A stretch of DNA of 10,300 bases from Gammaproteobacteria bacterium (GTDB lineage Bacteria > Pseudomonadota > Gammaproteobacteria > Steroidobacterales > Steroidobacteraceae): NCBI GenBank assembly GCA_003165495.1, contig PMMB01000033.1:1-10300 (forward strand). The letters run 5' to 3'. The position numbers and the translations under genes are program-made. Shown piece after piece: positions 6,555 to 10,300 of this stretch. The first letter of the stretch is position 1; each line of letters opens with the position of its first letter. The notes under the pieces were generated by a model, which was not told the DNA's origin, did no database searches, and saw only the letters and a list, made by a program, of their open reading frames with translations.

Positions 6555-7655
6555 ATGAACACCTCGACCTCCCCCGCCACCGTACTTGACCCGCCGGCCC
6601 TGTTGGCCGACTTGCGGCGTTGGAGCGAGGAACTCGGCTTTGCGCGGCTCGGCGTCGCCCACATCGATCTAGCGCGCGACGAGGCGCATTTTCTCGACTG
6701 GTTGCGCGCGGGGTTCAACGGCGAGATGGCATACATGTCGCGTCATGGGGTGAAGCGCAGCAGGCCGGCGGAACTGTTACCGGGGACGGTGAGCTGTATC
6801 AGCGTGCGCATGGATTATTGGCCGGAGGATGCGGCCGATGCCGATGCCACCTTGGCCGACCGCAGCGTAGCCTATGTTTCGCGCTACGCCCTGGGACGCG
6901 ACTACCACAAGCTCATGCGGGCGCGGCTGCAGCGGCTCTGCGACCGCATCAAGAGCGCGGTGGGCCCCTTCGGTTACCGTGTTTTCACCGACAGCGCACC
7001 GGTCCTGGAAAAGGCCTTGGCGCGTAACGCCGGACTGGGCTGGATCGGCAAACACACCAACCTGATCGATCGCGACGCCGGGTCGTATTTTTTCCTGGGC
7101 GAAATTTACCTGGACCTCGATTTGCCCAGCGAGCAATCGAGCACCGCGCACTGCGGCACCTGCAGCGCCTGTATGCCCGCCTGCCCGACCGGCGCCATCG
7201 TCGCGCCTTATCGGCTCGATGCGCGACGCTGTATTTCCTATCTCACCATCGAGTTGGCCGGGTCGATTCCACTGGAGTTTCGCCGTGCGATCGGCAATCG
7301 CATCTACGGTTGCGATGACTGCCAACTGGTTTGCCCATGGAACAAATTCGCACGCCCCACGGCCGAGAAAGACTTCGCCGTGCGGCACGGCCTGGACCAC
7401 TCGCAACTCGTCGAGCTTTTCTCCTGGAGCGAGGCGCAATTTCTGGAGCGGACTCAAGGCAGCGCGATCCGCCGCATCGGCTATGAACGATGGCTGCGCA
7501 ACATCGCCGTCGCGCTCGGCAATGCGCCGACCTCGCCCGCGCTGCTCGAGTCGCTGCAGAGCCGCGCGCAACACCCCTCGCCCGTGGTGCGCGAACACGT
7601 GCACTGGGCGCTTGCACAACACGGATCAATACCGGTCGATGACCCGCACCCGTAA
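6555..7655 (+). CDS. queG: Epoxyqueuosine reductase QueG
   Basis: QueG catalyses the last step of queuosine synthesis, the cobalamin-dependent reduction of epoxyqueuosine to queuosine at position 34 of tRNAs with GUN anticodons. The 366-residue protein starts at ATG 6555. It has the N-terminal cobalamin-binding region with FTDSAPVLEKALA (catalytic Asp146) and GLGWIGKHTNL. The two [4Fe-4S] clusters are evident from C200, C203, C206 and C210 in CGTCSACMPACPTGAI, plus C226 and C253, C256 and C260 in YGCDDCQLVCPWN. The C-terminal part (about 310-355, WLRNIAVALGN onward) resembles the HEAT-like repeats of QueG that contact tRNA. It is divergent from tsaE, as queG is next to this operon in E. coli, but its 3' end now converges on dgk, 23 bp away. 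No clear Shine-Dalgarno is visible. Confidence 0.97.
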   Translation: MNTSTSPATVLDPPALLADLRRWSEELGFARLGVAHIDLARDEAHFLDWLRAGFNGEMAYMSRHGVKRSRPAELLPGTVSCISVRMDYWPEDAADADATLADRSVAYVSRYALGRDYHKLMRARLQRLCDRIKSAVGPFGYRVFTDSAPVLEKALARNAGLGWIGKHTNLIDRDAGSYFFLGEIYLDLDLPSEQSSTAHCGTCSACMPACPTGAIVAPYRLDARRCISYLTIELAGSIPLEFRRAIGNRIYGCDDCQLVCPWNKFARPTAEKDFAVRHGLDHSQLVELFSWSEAQFLERTQGSAIRRIGYERWLRNIAVALGNAPTSPALLESLQSRAQHPSPVVREHVHWALAQHGSIPVDDPHP

Positions 7656-7678
7656 ATTGTCGGGCAATCGGTGGGCGC

Positions 7679-8344
7679 TTAGGTGGCCGGCAGCAAACTG
7701 CTGCCGGCAGGGTTGAAGAAATGGCGGCCGCGCCGCGTCTTGCTGATCTCGGCGAACAGCTGCTGATAGTCACTGTCGTTGTTCACCGGATCGATGGCCG
7801 CGGAATTCACGATCAGCAGCGGTGAGGCGTCATAGCTGTGGAAGAACCGCGCATAAGCTTGATTGAGCTTATCGAGGTAGCTGCGTTCGATGTGTTGCTC
7901 GTAGCGAATGCCGCGCCTGGCGATACGATCCACCAGCACATCGACGGGAGCCTGCAGGTACACGACGAGATCGGGCTTGGGCGCATCCACGACCACCCTT
8001 TCGTACACTCGTTCGTACAGCGCGTATTCCGCATCATCGAGGGTCACGCGCGCAAACAGCTTATCCTTTTCCAGTAAGTAGTCCGCCACGCGCACCGCGC
8101 CGAACAAATCTTCTTGGCGAACCTCTTCTAATTGCCTTGCCCGCTGAAACAGAAAGAACAATTGCGTCTGAAATGCCGCCGCGCGCGGATTTTTATAGAA
8201 GCGTTCGAGAAATGGATTCTGATCCGCCTGTTCCAGTATGAGTTGGCCGCCCAGGGACAGCCCCAAACGACGCGCAAGACTGGTCTTACCGACACCAATC
8301 GGTCCCTCGACGACGACAAATCGGTGCGGTATTGCGATCACCAT
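7679..8344 (-). CDS. Deoxynucleoside kinase (dNK family)
   Basis: This protein belongs to the deoxynucleoside kinase family (dNK, Pfam PF01712), which phosphorylates deoxynucleosides in salvage. The exact substrate (dA, dG or dC) cannot be read from the sequence. The 221 residues show the P-loop EGPIGVGKTS (13-22), the catalytic-Glu region LEQADQNPFLERFY (37-50), the motif VADYLLEKDKLFA (86-98) and the arginine-rich lid RIARRGIRYEQ (140-150), followed by YLDKLNQAY. The ATG at 8344 shares one base with the folK stop (TAATG) and has AAGAG just upstream at 8355-8351, so translation is probably coupled. It is the last gene of pcnB-folK-dgk. In many proteobacteria panB or panC follows folK; here the operon ends and converges on queG. 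The last codons (AGSSLLPAT) overlap a hairpin. Family is sure; specificity is open. Confidence 0.9.
   Translation of the reverse strand: MVIAIPHRFVVVEGPIGVGKTSLARRLGLSLGGQLILEQADQNPFLERFYKNPRAAAFQTQLFFLFQRARQLEEVRQEDLFGAVRVADYLLEKDKLFARVTLDDAEYALYERVYERVVVDAPKPDLVVYLQAPVDVLVDRIARRGIRYEQHIERSYLDKLNQAYARFFHSYDASPLLIVNSAAIDPVNNDSDYQQLFAEISKTRRGRHFFNPAGSSLLPAT
7686..7708. terminator. Perfect hairpin at the queG/dgk convergent junction
   Basis: GCCGGCAGCA (7686-7695) and TGCTGCCGGC (7699-7708) form a perfect 10-bp stem with a 3-nt loop. It sits inside the last codons of dgk and 31 bp past the queG stop, where a bidirectional terminator is expected. No T-run follows on either strand, so if it terminates it does so weakly or with Rho; it may instead protect the 3' ends of both transcripts. 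Confidence 0.55.
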
Positions 8345-8850
8345 TAAAAGCTCTTGTGCTGCTCCAGGACCGAAATTCCATCGTCGCCGGCACGGTGCAA
8401 CAGTTCCAACACGTTGCCGTGTCCCGGAATCGCAAGCGTGGGGGCGATATCAGCCAAAGGATACAGGACGAAGTTGCGCGTCGACACTCCAGGGTGCGGC
8501 ACTGTCAATCCTGGCTCGTCGATCGTCTCGCCCGGCATCCAAACCAGATCCAAGTCGATCACGCGCGGTCCCCAGCGCTCCTTGCGATTTCGGCCCATGG
8601 CCGTTTCGATCCCCAGCAAGACTTCGAGCAACTCCCGTGCCGTCAACTGAGTCAACAATCCCGCCGCCGCATTCACGAAGTACGGTTGATCCTGCGGTCC
8701 CATTGGCCGGGTATTGTAGAGGCGCGAACGCAGCACCGAACGTGTCGCGGGCAGCGCCGCGAGTCGCTCGAACGCCTCGTGCACACGCGCTTGCGGGTGA
8801 TTTAAATTGCTGCCGATCGCCACATACGCGGGGCGCCAAAACGAGGTCAT
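8344..8850 (-). CDS. folK: 2-amino-4-hydroxy-6-hydroxymethyldihydropteridine pyrophosphokinase (HPPK)
   Basis: FolK transfers pyrophosphate from ATP to 6-hydroxymethyl-7,8-dihydropterin, supplying dihydropteroate synthase in folate synthesis. The 168 residues carry the family features: YVAIGSNL (9-16), the substrate loop YNTRPMGPQDQPYFVNAA (45-62), and GRNRKERWGPRVIDLDLV (86-103) containing the Mg-binding D99 and D101 (E. coli D95 and D97). VPHPGVSTRNFVLYPLADIAP follows from 117. Length fits the usual 160 or so. The ATG at 8850 lies 3 bp after the pcnB stop, and the only Shine-Dalgarno-like sequence is TTAGG made by the pcnB terminal codons, so coupling to pcnB is likely. The pcnB-folK order is conserved in gamma- and betaproteobacteria. 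The folK stop overlaps the dgk start. Confidence 0.97.
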   Translation of the reverse strand: MTSFWRPAYVAIGSNLNHPQARVHEAFERLAALPATRSVLRSRLYNTRPMGPQDQPYFVNAAAGLLTQLTARELLEVLLGIETAMGRNRKERWGPRVIDLDLVWMPGETIDEPGLTVPHPGVSTRNFVLYPLADIAPTLAIPGHGNVLELLHRAGDDGISVLEQHKSF

Positions 8851-8853
8851 GGC

Positions 8854-10300
8854 CTAAGTACGCGCCGCTCCGCCGCGTCGCCGGCGGCGGCGTCGACGGC
8901 TGGGGATCGCTGCGCCGTCGCCCTCGGCGGCGGGTTCCGCCGGCCGCGCCTGAACCAGCGCCACCCGCTCTTCCTGGGGCAGCACCTGAATATCGGTCCA
9001 CCACTTCGCGAGTTCTGGGTCAGCCACCCCGACTTGCGCGCGCAACAACAAGAAATCATAGGCCGCGCGAAAGCGCGGATGCTGCAGCAGACTCAAGGAT
9101 TTGACGCCGCTGCGACGGTTGAACCGCGGCTGCAGCATCAACAATTCCCGCATGGGTATGGCGAAACGCCGCGGGATCGCCACTCGCGACTGCTGCGCCC
9201 GGAGCACGGTATCGCAAGCCTGCATGAGCTGCGCGAGATCGGGCGCCGGCCCCGCCTGCCGCTCATTGAGTTCGCGCAGCACCGCACCCCACAGCAGCAC
9301 GGCGAACAGGAAGGTCGGTGTCACCGGTTTGTCGGCAGCGATGCGCTCGTCCGTGTTGGCGAGGCCGCGTTGGAGCATCTCCTGCGCATACGCGTATGGC
9401 GGCAGCGAGAACGCAGCGGCGGACATAGGAAACAAATGTTCGAAGAGCCCATATTGCTGCAGAAGCCGATAAGACTTCGCGCCGAATCCGGACAAGAACA
9501 ATTTCAAACATTCATCGAACAATCGCGCCGGCGGCACGCCGTCCAGCAAGTAGGCGAGTTTGCCGATGGGCGTTTCGGTCACCGGGTCGATGGAGAAATC
9601 GAGTTTCGCCGCGAAACGCACTGCGCGCAGCATGCGCACCGGGTCTTCCCGGTATCGCGTTTCCGGATCGCCGATCATTTTCAGGCGGCGTGCCCGCACG
9701 TCACTGACGCCATCGACGAAATCCCAAATCGAAAAATCGTCGATGTTGTAATAAAGACCGTTGGCCGCGAAATCGCGCCGCCACACATCTTCTTCGATGG
9801 TGCCGTAGATGTTGTCGCGCAGGATTCGCCCGGTCCGGTCGAAGGCACGGTGCTCGGAATCCTCTGGTGCAGCGACCGCGTCTTCGGCCGCACCGCCGTC
9901 ATTCTCCGCATCGGGATCAGCGTCCTCCGCATCCTCCCGTTCCGGCGCCGCCGCCGCGCGGAAAGTCGCGACCTCGATAATTTCATTGCCGAAATGCACG
10001 TGCGCCAGGCGAAAGCGCCGGCCGATGAGGCGGCAATTGCGAAATAACCGCCTGACCTCTTCCGGCAGGGCGTTGGTCGCCACGTCGAAATCCTTCGGCC
10101 TAATGCCTAGCAGCAGGTCGCGGACTGCCCCGCCGACCAAAAACCCCTGGTAGCCCGCGTCTTTGAGGCGGTAGAGGACTTTCAAGGCGTTCGGCGAGAT
10201 CGCTGCACGCGATATCGAATGCTCAGCGCGAGGGATCACTAAGGGGGGGAATGGCGTCGACGATGCGTTCAAAAAGGGGGGTTCCGCTTGAGTCCAAAAA
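8854..10300 (-). CDS. pcnB: Poly(A) polymerase I PcnB (5' end uncertain, possibly beyond window)
   Basis: PcnB adds 3' poly(A) tails that mark RNAs for decay; it is a class II nucleotidyltransferase related to CCA-adding enzymes. Visible are VIPRAEHSISRAAIS (E. coli VIPREQHAISRKDIS), LVGGAVRDLLLG, catalytic DFDVATNA, RNCRLIGRRFRLAHVHFG and IIEVATFR. Further on are RDNIYGTIEED, RRDFAANGLYYN, ETRYREDPVRMLRAVRFAAKL and PPARLFDE, and the arm domain with HPRFRAAYDFLLLRA. The C-terminus ends in eight consecutive arginines then GGAART, like the basic tail of E. coli PAP I. An acidic insert of about 27 residues, rich in E, D and A, lies between VATFR and ILRDN. A TTG at 10272 or GTG at 10239 could start it, but neither has a Shine-Dalgarno and the frame stays open to 10300. 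E. coli has more residues before VIPR, so the true start may lie outside. folK follows after 3 bp. Confidence 0.94.
   Translation of the reverse strand, partial: FWTQAEPPFLNASSTPFPPLVIPRAEHSISRAAISPNALKVLYRLKDAGYQGFLVGGAVRDLLLGIRPKDFDVATNALPEEVRRLFRNCRLIGRRFRLAHVHFGNEIIEVATFRAAAAPEREDAEDADPDAENDGGAAEDAVAAPEDSEHRAFDRTGRILRDNIYGTIEEDVWRRDFAANGLYYNIDDFSIWDFVDGVSDVRARRLKMIGDPETRYREDPVRMLRAVRFAAKLDFSIDPVTETPIGKLAYLLDGVPPARLFDECLKLFLSGFGAKSYRLLQQYGLFEHLFPMSAAAFSLPPYAYAQEMLQRGLANTDERIAADKPVTPTFLFAVLLWGAVLRELNERQAGPAPDLAQLMQACDTVLRAQQSRVAIPRRFAIPMRELLMLQPRFNRRSGVKSLSLLQHPRFRAAYDFLLLRAQVGVADPELAKWWTDIQVLPQEERVALVQARPAEPAAEGDGAAIPSRRRRRRRRGGAART

Noticed and set aside
8854..8900. Poly-arginine end of pcnB as a frameshift artefact
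   Set aside because: The arginines use varied codons (CGT, CGA, CGC, CGG) and E. coli PAP I also ends in a basic Arg-rich tail, so the frame is genuine.
9034..10047. Long plus-strand open frame (337 codons) antisense to pcnB
   Set aside because: The opposite strand encodes PcnB with all family motifs; the antisense translation is Arg/Gln/His-rich without a recognisable domain, as expected of GC-rich shadow frames.
1..10300. A novel defence, mobile or biosynthetic system
   Set aside because: Every stretch is accounted for by conserved housekeeping genes with gaps under 80 bp; no transposase, integrase, toxin-antitoxin pair, CRISPR repeat, tRNA or rRNA was seen.

Overview
The window is a GC-rich stretch of proteobacterial chromosome carrying conserved housekeeping genes and no mobile DNA. 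It most resembles a gammaproteobacterium. The order hflK-hflX-hfq-miaA-mutL-amiB-tsaE, with queG divergent, is the classic gammaproteobacterial hfq superoperon, and the Hfq core is nearly the E. coli sequence. MutL keeps the metal-dependent endonuclease motif (DMHAAHERVMYE), as in Pseudomonas, so the MutH/Dam-type repair of enterics is unlikely. A lineage such as Nevskiales, Steroidobacterales or Xanthomonadales is a guess, not something the sequence proves.

Layout. Positions 1-6484, minus strand, hold the superoperon, read from right to left: tsaE, amiB, mutL, miaA, hfq, hflX and the first 42 codons of hflK. Spacing is tight: mutL stop and miaA start share one base (TGATG), and the other gaps are 34-79 bp. 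The gene nnr (yjeF), which precedes tsaE in E. coli, is absent; tsaE faces queG directly across a 70-bp divergent promoter region. queG (6555-7655) is the only plus-strand gene. It converges on a second minus-strand operon, pcnB-folK-dgk (10300-7679), with a 23-bp gap and a perfect 10-bp-stem hairpin at the junction. folK stop and dgk start also share one base (TAATG). pcnB is open to the right edge and may begin outside the window.

Function. Three genes act on the tRNA anticodon loop: MiaA (i6A37), TsaE (t6A37) and QueG (queuosine 34). Hfq and poly(A) polymerase PcnB are RNA-turnover factors known to cooperate. HflX is a ribosome-binding GTPase and HflK part of the FtsH-regulating membrane complex. 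MutL serves mismatch repair, AmiB cell separation, FolK folate synthesis and the deoxynucleoside kinase nucleotide salvage.

I found no tRNA, rRNA, CRISPR array, insertion sequence, prophage or defence system, and no gap over 300 bp. The points worth a second look are small: a slippery T7 run at the mutL/miaA junction whose -1 shift would read into miaA, an in-frame 18-bp tandem repeat in the MutL linker, a (GC)7 tract in miaA, homopolymer tracts at the uncertain start of pcnB, an acidic insert in PcnB, non-ATG starts (mutL, hflX, possibly pcnB), an AT-rich island before amiB, and the rearranged junction itself.
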